Shown here piece after piece: positions 34,086 through 45,074 of a stretch of 64,000 bases of DNA. Origin of the DNA: Chaetoderma sp. LZ-2023a (lineage: Eukaryota > Mollusca > Caudofoveata > Chaetodermatida > Chaetodermatidae); assembly GCA_034401795.1 (NCBI GenBank), contig CM067370.1, positions 67,329,188 to 67,393,187 of the forward strand. The letters are read 5' to 3'. The notes under the pieces are model-generated. The model was not told the DNA's origin. It saw only the letters and a program-made list of their open reading frames with translations, and searched no databases. A program made the position numbers and the translations under genes. How positions within the stretch are numbered: position 1 is the first letter of the stretch; every line of letters begins with the position of its first letter.

Positions 34086-34659
34086 TATGGACGGTATTCA
34101 CGGTATTTGGAAATGTCAACGGTCACGGCATCGGTTCACGGTATACCGCGGTCCTCACGGTACTACCGTCAGACCGCCCAGCTCTACTGAAAACACAACC
34201 AGGAATAGAATTTTGCATCGGATAATCGACCGATGAAGAGGTTGATCAAAAGGCAAATGCGCTCCCCCCCCCCCCTCTTTCTGAGGACAGTTAAGAAACA
34301 ACGCTGCTCTAAATGACTAGCACATTCCCTAATACTTGATGAAAAAGTATTACTAGACATTGGAAAAAGAAGAATTGCTTCATTTTAAAAAAACTCTGAA
34401 AGAATCACAACTAAGAGACATTAACCATCACCATATTAAATAAAAATACATGACACTATCACCAAGACAAAAAACAAAATGGTCACATATACTGACCTCT
34501 GATGTCTTGGGTAAGGAAATCATCTCTTCCCCCACTTGAAGAAGACAATGGTATTAGATAATAGTAGGGATACCCTACTAACAAATGTGATATTTGTAAA
34601 TAGCAGAGGAGGAAAACTAAATACAAATATATACCTCTACATTAATTTATTTTCTGAGG

Positions 34660-35640
34660 ACTGAGACGGCGAGCGGGTTAGAAGTGTCACGGAGGTAAGG
34701 GTCAGTAAAACTTGATTCACAGTGCCACTGGCTACTGACATAATGTCTTCAATAGAAACACCATTAAATAATGTTGTGGAAGTCACCACACCACGGACAC
34801 TGAGCCTTGGCTCTATCTAATTGAATTCCAGTGGCTGTCTTATGACAGAATTGAATGCATTCTACTATCCATCTGAAAATAGTGTCTCTTGACGCCCTAT
34901 CTGACTCAGTGTGACCCAACTCTACCTGGTTCAATATATGACAACTATGGGGAGCATGGGTCCGTCCGCCAAACCTGAGTTCTTCTCTTGTACTTATTTA
35001 AAGCACGGACAGGACACCATGCTTTAGCACCAGGATCATATCTGGTTAAGGCAGGTAAAATAATAGGTTGACCCGGATATTTTAAAGACTGATTCTTAGC
35101 CAAGAAATTCAATCTCGGTAGAAGCTTAAGGCCTTCACCTGTAACTATATAACGGTCAGGCTCAGCAGACAAGGCATGAATTTCACTTCTGCGCTGATGC
35201 TGCTGCAACTAGAAGTTCAGCTTTAAGTATCAATAATTTAATATAAATAGCACTAAGTGGTTCAAAAGGTTTATCACTCAAAACTTGAAGAACCAGAGAA
35301 AGACTCCATGACGGTGTCAGTGGAGGATTTCTCGGTCTGAGATTGCTCATACCTTTAATAAGTGTATTGAAAACACATACTTCATCACTTCCCCTCTTTG
35401 CCAAGCAACAGATAACAGTCATTAATGCTGATCTATATCCACCAATAGAATTAAAATTTTCTCTGTCAACTGTATGATGCCTATAGTCTTAGACTATAGG
35501 CATCATACAGGTGACAGAGAAAATCAGCTACTACCTGAATAGATGCATCCATTGGATGGATACATCTCTTTGAGCACCATTCTGCAAATATGTTGATCTT
35601 ATATAATTATATGCTCTGGAGGTTGACCCCCTTCTGGCTC
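34660..35640 (-). pseudogene. DIRS copy A, tyrosine-recombinase region (fossil)
   Basis: Segments resemble the recombinase of copy B (GEGLKLLPRLNFLAKNQSL; the family segment RNPPLTPSWSLSLVLQVL). In intact members this enzyme joins the circular cDNA to the target through an R-H-R-Y active site. The region is broken. Confidence 0.75.
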
Positions 35641-37400
35641 TGGCCATGAAATTGGCTGCTTGCTCAGAAAAGCCCTCCTTAATCGCAGATTTTTTGACAA
35701 CATCCATGCAGTCAATTGAAATATTGACGGATTGTTGTGAAGGGTCTTGCGCTGGAAGATAATAATGTCCATCAGAGGCAGAGGAACCGGATTGCAGACC
35801 AGAAGGTCCAGCAGATCCGTAAACCATGATCGGCTTGGCCAATTCAGGGCGATCAGAAGTACTTGGCATTCCTCCTGCTTGATCTTCTGAAGAATCCTTG
35901 GAATTAGGATTGTTGGAGGGTATGCGTATGCATACATTCCCTTCCAACTGATAGCTAGTGCATCTATTGCGATAGCGCTTGGATCTGGAATCGGAGAAAC
36001 ATATGTTGTCATCTTCGCATTCTTCTTCATTGTGAATAAATCTGTTGGGTTTTCCCCAATGATTGAACAGATGATCCACCACACATTGATTTAGTTGCCA
36101 TTCCATAGGCAAGAATGCTCATCCTTCGGCTCAATGAGGCTGCTAACAGGTTCAGCCTTCCCGGAATATGAACTGCTTTCAAGGTGATCATATGAACCAT
36201 GCACCAGCAAAGCAGTTTCCATGTCATCATACAGACTGGGCAACTTCGTTCCACCCTGGTGGTTTATGTAACTCACTACTGTTGAGTTGTCTGAATGTAT
36301 CATCACAAATTTTCCCTCCACTTCTTTTAAGGAGTGTTCCAGGCCAGAATTACAGCCCGTAAGTCTAGCATGTTGACATGTTCCTTTGACTGATCCAGAT
36401 TCCAAAGCCCTGATACTGTGGCTTCTTCCAGGCAAGCTCCCCATCCCTCCATCGATGCATCCGTAAACATCATTACTTGATGGTGGGGAGGGGTCAGCAT
36501 GACCCCCCGCCAGGAGATTCCCTCTCTCCATCCACCAATGAAGGTGATGAATGAGAGGGTACAACACTTGAATGCACGAGTCCAGTGATCCTGAACTCTG
36601 CGTCCACTGAGTCATGAGAAACAGCTGAATCGACCGCCTGCGCAAGGCCGCCTGAGGAATGACTGGTTCCATTGAAACCATCAGACCTAGCATTCTCAGA
36701 TAGACTTGTGCGAGAATATGACTGCTGCAAACCAATTGAATGCACGAGGAAATTCTCCACTCTCTCCTGGGATGGATAAACATCCTATCTCCAGATCGAA
36801 GAACATACCCAGGTAAACAAACTTCTGGGATGGAGTCAGCTCTGATTTCTGAAAGTTAATTATCCCGCCTAAATCTGTGAGAGTTTTCAAAACTATCTCC
36901 AGATTTGCTGTCAAACTTTCTGGGTTGTGTGCTTTTAGCAGCCACTCGTCTATGTAAGTGTGGACTGCTATATTTCTCCTGCGGAGGTATGCTGTGATAG
37001 CAAGCACCACTCGAGTGAAGACCCTTGGAGCCGTCGAGATGCCGAATGGGAGAACTTTGAATTCCCACTGGCGTCCCTGAAAAGCAATTTCAGGAACCGA
37101 CGAAAACGCCTTGCAATGGGAATGTGGAAATAAGCATCTTTGAGATCTATTGATGCTGTCCACATCCCCTTCTCTAAACCCAACAACACTGATTTTATTG
37201 TTTCCATTTTGAAACTCGGTGTATCTATAAACTTGTTTAGAGGTTTGAGGTTGAGAAAAGAAACAGTTGAATAGAAGCCCGGCCAATCCTGCGCCAGTTG
37301 AATTGCTTCTTTTAGAATTAGAGATTCTATCTCCTCTTCTATATGCACAACCGCTTGTCTGGATCTCTTGGAATCTGAGTCCAGACCGGTACCAAAGACA
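35640..37400 (-). pseudogene. DIRS copy A, reverse transcriptase/RNase H region (fossil)
   Basis: Blocks homologous to copy B are visible (ITAYLRRRNIAVHTYID; LKDAYFHIPIARRF; an RNase H part with IHSDNSTVVSYINHQGG; and the following DIRS-specific domain). Broken. The reverse transcriptase part lies closest to 37400 and the RNase H part closer to 36000, as expected for minus-strand transcription. Confidence 0.8.
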
Positions 37401-37639
37401 GATGCAATGGCGGACCTATTATCCATTCTGGACTGTATCCGCGCGAAAGCCATTGCAAGACTAAGCGGTCCTGAATTAACCGCTCCCACTCATGAATGTG
37501 GAAAGTCAAACGACCTCCCACTGGTGCACCTAGGGGTAACGGGGTGCCCATAAATGTTAGAAGTGGGTGTGTCTCTGGTACATGTGACAACACCAGAGTG
37601 GTACCTGTGGTAAGCGAAAATTCTTTTAGCCCATCAGGC

Positions 37640-38860
37640 CCGGTTACCACGCGCCGCTCCTCGCGCGCCTCACTCAGCACCACATGCATCTCGGTGCACA
37701 GCCTGCTGCCTGGCTGGCTGCACTTGAGGCGACCTTTTGGTCTGATCGACTCCTCTGCCGCAGTTTGATAGGTTCAGCATACTGCAGAGACTGAGTCTTG
37801 GTGGCCAACGGCTCTGCCTGTAACCATGCCTGTGGGTTACTGGCGGCCGTTTTGTCCACAGAGAGCTCTGCTCTGATTGTGAGGAGCCATGCGCATGCGT
37901 CAGACCAGTCTTCATCCTAGCTACCTGCGAATTGTCGACGAGCAGCGGGCCCTCGTCATCTTCAATGGCATTCACAGGTAGGGCCGTGGAGGAGGCTATA
38001 GACATACCCGGTTGTCCAGGGAATGCATACGGGCCCGCGAGGGCTGGCATGACATTCTCCAGGTAGGCCACGCTCGTGTGAGGGGCATAAAGCACACTAG
38101 CGCGGTCTGGGTCGTCCATACACGATTCCACGTCTAAGCGTGGTATCTTGTACGAGCAGCCGACCGCTCCAAATCAGCCCACAGGCTGAATCATGAAACC
38201 TGCTCCCGATGGAACAGTGCCATAGGTGCGAGCGGCTGCACTCCCCATGAGAGGAGTGTAAACGCTCGCATCCATGTCTTCATGTACCTCCTGTGGGCAG
38301 AGCAGGTAGTCTTCGTCATCTTCCTGGTCCAGAAAGTTAGACTCTGGGTTAGCAAAGAGAGCTAACCCAGCCTGACCAAGGGATGCCCGAGGGCAGATGA
38401 TAAGGGTACTACACGAGTGATCGTGGTCAGGCCCGCTGGTCGGGTCCCGCATGATGCTGCTCATGCCGCTGGACCCCCAGGCGATGCGAACATCAAGCTT
38501 GGGTCCAAAACGGCCACCCCTGGATCACTGAAAACCGTGTCCGACCTAGTAGGGCTTGACCCAGGGACGGGGGGGGGGCTACCTGCACTGAGGTCGATGC
38601 GCAGGAAGTTGAAACACCTGTGCCCGGCAACATGCTGCGAAGCATGTCAGGCACCAGGTCTTTCAAAGTCCTGCGCATCTCACTCACTAATTCTACCTTG
38701 AAGGCCTCGAGCTCACCCTTCTCAGAGGCCTTCTTCTTATCCTCCTTCTTGCCGTCCTCAACCATCAGTCTTGCCTGCAAAGCAAAGAATTCAGAGGTTA
38801 GATTTGGACATGATGACTTCTGAAAGGTAGGCCTACAAAGACAATGAGTATTATAGTTTG
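37640..38860 (-). pseudogene. DIRS copy A, gag-like region (fossil)
   Basis: Similar in composition and order to the gag-like product of copy B (a Lys-rich early part with KKEDKKKASEKGELEAFKVE; a middle part with ALAGPYAFPGQPG). Broken and partly missing. Its start would be near 38830, followed by about 500 bp of leader before the MITE at 39317. Confidence 0.7.
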
Positions 38861-39316
38861 TGAACCTTTTTTAGTAAATACGAGAACAAACTCGAGAGAG
38901 AAGACACCCACTTTTATTACAGACAACTCTGAAGGGACAGATGTCTTCTCTTGTTAAACAATAACAAAAACAACCAGGGAAACCGTATTAAGAATGTTTG
39001 AAGGGAAGATTATGACTATCTAGATATCTCTCCACATTCATAATAAAGGATGATGATAACATCAATTAGATTTCTCTAAACTAAGATTATGACATCAAGG
39101 GAGAGAAAAAATCTCTGGTTGTTTATGACATCAAACATCAATGCAACAGCTCCTTCACGGAGAGGAGACATCAGAAATGAAATACCTAGTGACTATATAC
39201 ATTCATTACTCAAGAATAATATAGTAAATTATATATCCGAGAACCCATGCACATACAAGAGAGAATACAGTGCAATAAAGATGGCAGCAGAAATTGTTAA
39301 ATATTTTCAAATAATT

Positions 39317-40432
39317 ACCGTATTTCGCTTAATAGTAGCCTATGATCTAATAGAAGCCCACCCCCTAACTTTGACATATGAGCTCCAATGATTTCTTAGC
39401 AGTTTCAAAACGGCAAAACTCTGTATTAGAAGCCCACACCTTAACTCAGCAGACTGTATAGGAAAATATTTCTTAAGAGAAAATTTGTAAGAATAGCGTG
39501 TATAATAATAACAATCGTGTCACAGGGTGTGTCTACTTCAGACCGATCTCTGCCCTGATACATTCCTGGCCCCTCTAGAAGTCAATACAGACCTCGGATT
39601 TGTAAATCTTGACTGCCTATTAGGTTAATACTAATAGTAGGCGATGTATGTTCAAGATATAATAAAGTTTATTCCACACTTTTATAGTCAAAATGTGTGT
39701 AAAACAGTCTTGCCGTGATTAAATACCTGCCTTATAAATATATTTTAAGACCAAATTTATGTACCAAACAACAAGGACGGGAGAAAATGTGCATCAATTT
39801 TGTAACGCTGATCAACATTAAATGATCCAAATTGAATTATTACGAATGACAATATCACCGGCTTCTTAAGTTGGCGAGCCAGCGGTTCTTGAGATAGGAC
39901 ACATCATGTTCTCGCGAGATATTATACGCTAACGGGAGTTTATCAAACGGGTACCCGTTTTTTAAGATCAGTATAATACTCAGTTCCTATTGCGCAATGA
40001 TAATATATAGATATTCCCGAGTTCCGAGTCCCTGATTCCAGACTATTTATAGCCGAGTACTCGCTCTAAAATAAACTCTTGAATTGGAGGCGAATCATGT
40101 GATTTGTATTTTTTCGCGACGCCATTTTATACCAAATTGTGGATTAATTTTGATGTAATAAACGAGCTTTATTAAAGGATACACAATATTTAGGCGCTCA
40201 AATCAAATAATTTCACTTCCCCGGTGATGTTTTGAGGTATACATTAAACATAGGCATAGGCGGTGGGAATTTTTACGGGAGAAAATACGTTGAATTTCCG
40301 TGGTATCAATTTTAGAAAACTTTTTTGGGAAACTCTAATATAAGCCCACCCCCTTTCTCAGAGATGTTTGGTTGGAAATTGAACACCTCTTGTCCTAATA
40401 GAAGCCTAGGCTACTATTAAGCGAAATACGGT
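39317..40432. mobile_element. MITE with ACCGTA ends, copy 2, inside DIRS A
   Basis: The inverted ends are very well preserved: ACCGTATTTCGCTTAATAGT on the left and the complement ACTATTAAGCGAAATACGGT on the right. The pairing continues inward through TAGCCTA and CTAATAGAAGCC. The right half (TTGGAGGCGAATCATGTGAT ... TTTCACTTCC ... AATTTCCGTGGTAT) matches copy 1 at 28400-28660, so the two are relatives with different termini. No coding sequence. Confidence 0.8.
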
Positions 40433-41219
40433 AGGTGCCATAACTAATAAACTCCCTTATCCTGAGCACAGGCAAACCATCCTCTTGTGCAGAACATGTC
40501 CATCCATCCGTCGAGTCTCTTCTTTTTGTAGAGTCTGATGAAGGGGATGGGACAAAAAGAGGGAGATATTTATTCATCCTATATCTCTGACCCTTAGACA
40601 TATCATAAAGATAAGTCAGAAAAAGAAACGTGAACAACCTGAGAGAGAGGAACAGGAACCCTTACCATCCATAAGTTGAACCTGTGGACACAAAGCACAA
40701 GGGATTAATAGCCCTAGGTGCTGGGAGAATTTAACAAGGATTCCCAGCGCCCGAAATCGCATTAACGCCAACTCGGCCACGAACGAAAACCAGTAACATA
40801 TAACAGTTACAAGTCTTAATTAATATATGGAACAATATCACCTTAACGGAAGATGAAGATGACTCCTCATGATAAAATTGATTTAAAATCTCAAAAAGAG
40901 CTTAGAAAAGTTTTCACAATGTTGCTTCAACAGCCAATATATTAGAAAACAGAAGTACCAGTATGCGCATGCGTAGGTAGGTGGAGTCTGTCATATGCAT
41001 GACTGTGTACCCCCCCCCCCCCTCCCAGCCCATTAGGGGGCACCTAACTTTTTATAATTCTGAATATTATTAAACTTAGAGCCGATATATTAGTATATCA
41101 AGTGTTAGGGAGGTAAGTATGTTCTCATGATGTGAAAATGATCAAGGTTCCAAAGCAACATATCAACAAGATTGAACACAATTACTTTTAGACTAAATAT
41201 ACAAATAATATTTAACAAG

Positions 41220-42300
41220 AGATCTGCAAACGGAGCATAATACCCCGACATAATGACAAACTAATGAATGACAGCTATCAGAAAATATTTATTTCTTCCT
41301 CAGACCCATCATACCAGTAATCCTTATGAAGCGCCAAAGCGATCGCTAAAGCGTCAAGGAGGTATCGTCTAGAAACCAATTTTCAAGATGGCTGCCGCTG
41401 ACTTGTGGCCATATTGGATTTCGGATTATCGTAAATTTTGATAGGTTTCTTCACCAGACATATTCCAACGATCCTAGGAAGTGATCCGATAAATGATAAC
41501 GGAGATATCATCCAGAAACCAACTTTCAAGATGGCAGCCTGTGGCTGGCACCCATCTTGGATTTTGGATCAGTGTCGATTTCGATAAGTTTCAAAGCGAT
41601 CCGATAAACGGTAACAAAGTTACTATCTGGAAACCAATTTTCAAGATGGCCATCAGTGGCTGGCGGCCATCTTGGATTTCGGATCAATGTTAATCTCGAT
41701 AGGTTTCTTCACCAGAGGTAGTTGAACTACCCTATGAAGTTTCATAGCGATCCGATAAACAATAACGGAGTTATCATCTGGAAACCAATTTTCAAGATGG
41801 CCACCGGTGTCTGCCGGCCATCTTGGATTTCGGATCATCGTTGATTTCGAGGTTTCTTCCCCAGACCTAGTCCAACTACCCTATGAAGTTTCAATGCGAT
41901 CCGACAAACGGTAACGGAGTTATCATCCGCAAACCAATTTTCAAGATGGCCACCGGTGGTTGGCAGCCATCTTGGATTTCGGATCATTGTCAATTTCGAT
42001 AGGTTTCTTCCCCAGATCTAGTCTAATCACTCCGTAAAGTTTCAAAGCGATCCGATAAACGGTAACGGAGTTATCATCCGGAAACCAATTTTCAAGATGG
42101 ATGTCGGTGGTTGGCGGCCATCTTGGATTTTGGATCATCGTCGATTTCGATAGGTTTCTTCCCAAGACCTAGTCCAACTACCCTATGAAGTTTCAATGCG
42201 ATCCGACAAATGGTAACAGAGTTATCAACCGGAAACCACTCTGCCGCCTGCACGGATGGCGCCATTACATAATAACCCACCAAATTTTTTGGCGGGTATA
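41220..42300. repeat. array of about 150-bp 'CAAGATGGCC' tandem repeats
   Basis: It begins AACAAGAGATCTGCAAACGG and AGCATAATACCCCGAC and ends 'CCATTACATAATAACCCACC' with a GGCGGGTATAAAAA tail. Six to seven units between carry GGTTTCTTCCCCAGACCTAG, 'AAGTTTCAAAGCGATCCGA', 'GGTAACGGAGTTATCATCC' and 'CCATCTTGGATTTCGGATCA'. Units are 80-90% alike by eye. The frames seen across the units are artefacts. It lies between DIRS A and the exon at 42360. Confidence 0.8.
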
Positions 42301-42359
42301 AAAATTCAAAGATCAACTATTCAAGATGTGAATAATATTATTTTAAATAACCTACTCAC

Positions 42360-42484
42360 TTGTTAATGACAAGAGCATCACTTAGATTACCAGCAGCCCA
42401 AGAAGCCTTAATTCTTACATGGACACTTTTGTCCTCTAAGCACTGAAGGACAGCATTCACACAGTCAGCAATGAAGGAAACATC
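42360..42484 (-). CDS. HEATR6: HEATR6-like gene, 125-bp exon (FIADCVNAVLQCLEDKS)
   Basis: The exon follows CTTTTTCAG and ends AACAA|GTGAGT, leaving AA of a Lys codon (phase 2). It encodes DVSFIADCVNAVLQCLEDKS, then VHVRIKASWAAGNLSDALVI. Human HEATR6 reads [20 protein letters not shown] then [20 protein letters not shown] (from memory), a clear residue-by-residue match. It joins in phase to exon 43302-43424 upstream and, across a 17.4-kb intron, to exon 24777-24937. Confidence 0.92.
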
Positions 42485-42574
42485 CTGAAAAAGTAACAAA
42501 ATACAAAAGTTGACTTCCTACATGCCAATATAGCCTGAGGGGATGAGGTTGATGATGAATCCAAGACTCACTGT

Positions 42575-43135
42575 TCCTTAAAGGGCAACAAAAATGAAAG
42601 GTCAAATCATGCAAAATTATACTCTTGTATAATTTAAATAAAATAAAAATATAGTGTTTAAATATTTTCAAATTCCGTAATAGTCAATTTTTCCATTTCC
42701 CCTGAGAATCATGGCGTGACATCATTACGTGAATAATTGTCGTGGTACAACGTCATCGCGTGAATATTATTTGGTTGTTGATGATTTATAGCTCACACCA
42801 GCTCCTTCAAACACAACCATAGTAATGAGATAAAAGAGCAGCAACACTAGCGTTTGTTAAACTAAATCTTGGAGCAGAGCTGGTGTCCACCTTGGTAACT
42901 GTATTAAGCGCCAGTTTCTTCTAATCTGAAAACCCATGTGGCATAATCTGAATAATGACGTCATACCATGAAATTTAAGGTGTGTCAAAATTCATGACTT
43001 TGACCATAATTTTAAGTGACAGAGTTTGTGAAAATCTGTCAACTTGTTTTCAATTTATAAAATATGATAAAAACTTTTATTCTGGGCAGTTTTTATTGAA
43101 ATCTAATTCTTGTTTGTGACCTCCTTTAAACACGC
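42575..43135. repeat. dispersed repeat, second copy of 23185-23695
   Basis: It starts CCTTAAAGGGCAAC and ends GACCTCCTTTAA, suggesting TTAAAGG-type inverted ends. Collinear with the copy inside the hAT-like element at 22892-24744, but with an extra GTCATCGCGTGAATATTA block. Non-coding, within the 817-bp HEATR6-like intron, most of which it fills. Confidence 0.65.
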
Positions 43136-43301
43136 TTTTCTGTTTCCAACGTTCACTCAAAATTATTTATCACTTGGAATAGCATCCCACTCACATAACT
43201 CTAAAGACGCTGCTCTTTCATAGAAAATACTGTTGTGATGACCACTATGTCTTGCATCATTTGACAATCCTTGTTGTCATTAGTGTAACCTGTTGTCATA
43301 C

Positions 43302-43424
43302 CTGTCTTAGGCTTGGATAAAGACAGTAGACCCCCAGAGTTCTGACTGCTGAACCACGCACAATACGCTCTTCATCAATGGCCAAGCCGAGACATAAGGT
43401 AATACACAGCATACGATGATCCAG
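43302..43424 (-). CDS. HEATR6: HEATR6-like gene, most upstream exon seen (123 bp)
   Basis: The exon follows a weak acceptor (ATATTAAAG) and ends AGACAG|GTATGA. It has 41 codons, phase 0 at both ends, encoding LDHRMLCITLCLGLAIDEER, then GSAVRTLGVYCLYPSLRQ. Human HEATR6 has [20 protein letters not shown], then TSRALGVYVLFPCLRQ, directly followed by [10 protein letters not shown] (from memory). The join to the exon at 42360-42484 is therefore certain. The N-terminal two-thirds of HEATR6, which would lie at higher coordinates, was not found up to 64000; the next intron is either over 20 kb or holds exons I could not read. Confidence 0.9.
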
Positions 43425-43601
43425 CTTTAATATATAACAAATAACAACATAGTAACAATGATGCAATTGCATGCTGATTGGTGATGCAAGAAATTATCTG
43501 TTAAATATTTTAAAAGTAAACTGAAAGGGTTTGCCACACTATGTTCCAAGCAAATTAGTTTCAAATTATTTGATAGCTTACTTGCACGGTTCACCTGAAA
43601 T

Positions 43602-44463
43602 CAGGGTTGGGGAATTGGAATTGATCAGTCAATTCCAATTCAATTCCGGAATTGAAATTGGAATTCGAATTGATAAATTTTAAGACACCGGAATTGGAAT
43701 TGGATTTTGAATTGATAATTTGAATTGACCGGAATTGATAAATTCCAATTCAATTCCAGTCATATTTGTCATAGATTTACTGAACATTATTGGCTATAAA
43801 ATGTACATGTGTAATACCTGTAAATTATACACTGCTCTTTATATGTCCTTAATGCATTTCATCCTAGGTGAACTATATGATACCATTTACCACATTTCAT
43901 TCTATATGCAGGTTGATGATATTTATTATGCCAGCTGTTATTAGATGCTTTATTGAATATTTTAAAAATAATTTGACTGAATACTTTTGTCTCCATGGCT
44001 GTAACAGTTTCTATTAAAATTAATTTTAACAGCTCCGTAGGAGACAAAACTATTCAGTCAAATTAATTTTAAAATATCCAATAAAGCATCTAATTACAGC
44101 TGGCATAATAAATATCATCAACTTGCATATAGAATGAAATGTGGTAAATGGTATCATATAGATCATTTAGGATGAAATGCATTAAGGGCAGTGTATGATT
44201 TACAGATATTACATGTACATTTTATTGCCAACACTGCTCAGTAAATCTATCACAAATGTGATAAATTGACTGGAATTGATTGGAATTGAATTGGAATTTA
44301 TCAATTCTGGTCAATTCAAATGATCAATTCCAAATCAAATTCCAATTCTGGTGTCTTAAAATATATCAATTCCAATTCCGGAGTCCTCAGATTTATCAAT
44401 TCCAATTCCGGAATTGAATTGGAATTGATTGATCAATTCCAATCGTAATTGACCCCAACCCTG
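43602..44463. mobile_element. full-length palindromic hAT-like MITE with GGAATTGGAATTGA subterminal repeats
   Basis: Ends are CAGGGTTGGGG and CCCCAACCCTG, of the same type as the element at 18456-21440. Inside each end are about 150 bp of repeated AATTGGAATTGA / TCAATTCC. The interior is one long inverted repeat: ATTTACTGAACATTATTGGC, CATTTCATCCTAGG and GATGCTTTATTGAATATTTT each recur complemented in reverse order, meeting near 44010-44035. The whole 862 bp can fold on itself. No target duplication is evident. No transposase. Confidence 0.82.
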
Positions 44464-44969
44464 ATCATGTCATCTTTAAAATCATACTAAATGATTTCAA
44501 ATATATAAGCTAGAACCAAGATAACCAAATTGTGTTAAAATTTTTCATCAAGATGTTAGCAATAGTGTTCAGTAAGGTAATAACTATCATCTGCATGAAA
44601 TGAAATGGGTGATGAAAGCAGTACATTACAAGATAATTGCCCTGTAATTATACCCTCCTACAACACAAAGGAATCATTCTGTGAAATGTCTCAGCTTTTA
44701 AAAAACATACACCTGGAAGAGAGGTGTTATTCAAACTCTACATACATATGGCTCAGTACTCTCACTCTATACTGTACTATATACATTGTTTACATGTATT
44801 TATAATAATTACGCATGGCATTAACCGTTAGTCATATTAATCAGAAAAACAGCATTAAGCTATAATTAAGTCAAATGAATTAAAATTAAGGTCTGCTGAA
44901 TGTTGACTTTTTGGACAATAATTTGACTGAAAGATATAACTACCTATTGGCAACAACAATCTTGATTCT
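44464..44969. other. unassigned sequence upstream of the first HEATR6-like exon seen
   Basis: No exon, repeat border or RNA gene recognised. The open stretch at 44605-44805 has no family resemblance. Confidence 0.4.
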
Positions 44970-45074
44970 AATCGTTTTAAATATTGACGGAGAAGCCAGC
45001 CAAAAATGCCTTCTGCACTGGTCTTGTGGAAGGATCATATTTATGCTGAGAATTTTTTGAAAATTTACCAGTGG
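44970..45074. mobile_element. left half of a TTAA foldback MITE split by DIRS B
   Basis: Carries CTTCTGCACTGGTCTTGTGG and TTTGAAAATTTACCAGTGG of the 302-547 family. The other half (GAGCCAGTCATTGC ... TAGTCTTCTCTTATCCAGC ... AAAGGGTTAA) resumes at 52059-52189. The DIRS insertion point is in the central palindrome. Confidence 0.65.

Larger units (their letters stand above)
29069..34186. mobile_element. 5.1-kb hAT-like composite element with 8-bp target duplication CTGAAAAC
   Basis: Ends are TAGAGCTGGGCGATA and the inverted CGCCCAGCTCTA, flanked by CTGAAAAC (29061-29068 and 34187-34194). Both flanks are DIRS sequence, so it inserted into DIRS A. Subterminal parts are dense in ACGGTAT/GGTATACCGCGG motifs (29095-29145 and 34090-34165), probably transposase binding sites. 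No transposase is present. The interior is a mosaic: tandem arrays (29160-30512, 30605-31147, 31147-32160), a 3'-type DIRS fragment (32811-33565) and unassigned sequence. Confidence 0.87.
27475..41137 (-). mobile_element. DIRS-type tyrosine-recombinase retrotransposon, copy A (fossil, interrupted)
   Basis: This is a DIRS-family fossil with genes on the minus strand. Parts from left to right are: terminal inverted repeat (27475 to about 28830, split by a MITE at 27685-28780); internal complementary region (about 28860-28940) that joins the complements of both ends, the hallmark of DIRS; a 5.1-kb hAT-like insertion (29069-34186); tyrosine-recombinase region (about 34660-35640); RNase H/reverse transcriptase region (about 35640-37400); gag-like region (about 37640-38860); a second MITE (39317-40432); and the other terminal repeat (to 41137). 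It is clearly broken, with roughly ten or more breaks, and looks the oldest of the three DIRS copies. It lies in the 17.4-kb HEATR6-like intron. Confidence 0.85.

Noticed and set aside
40530-40560. Second hammerhead core (GTCTGATGAAGG)
   Set aside because: No following stem II and GAAA at the right distance.
41220-42300. CRISPR-like array
   Set aside because: Units of about 150 bp are contiguous diverged tandem repeats without unique spacers, in animal DNA.
8885-43424. HEATR6-like exons as a decayed retrocopy
   Set aside because: Exons are separated by long introns with intact GT/AG sites and consistent phases, and no stops interrupt them.
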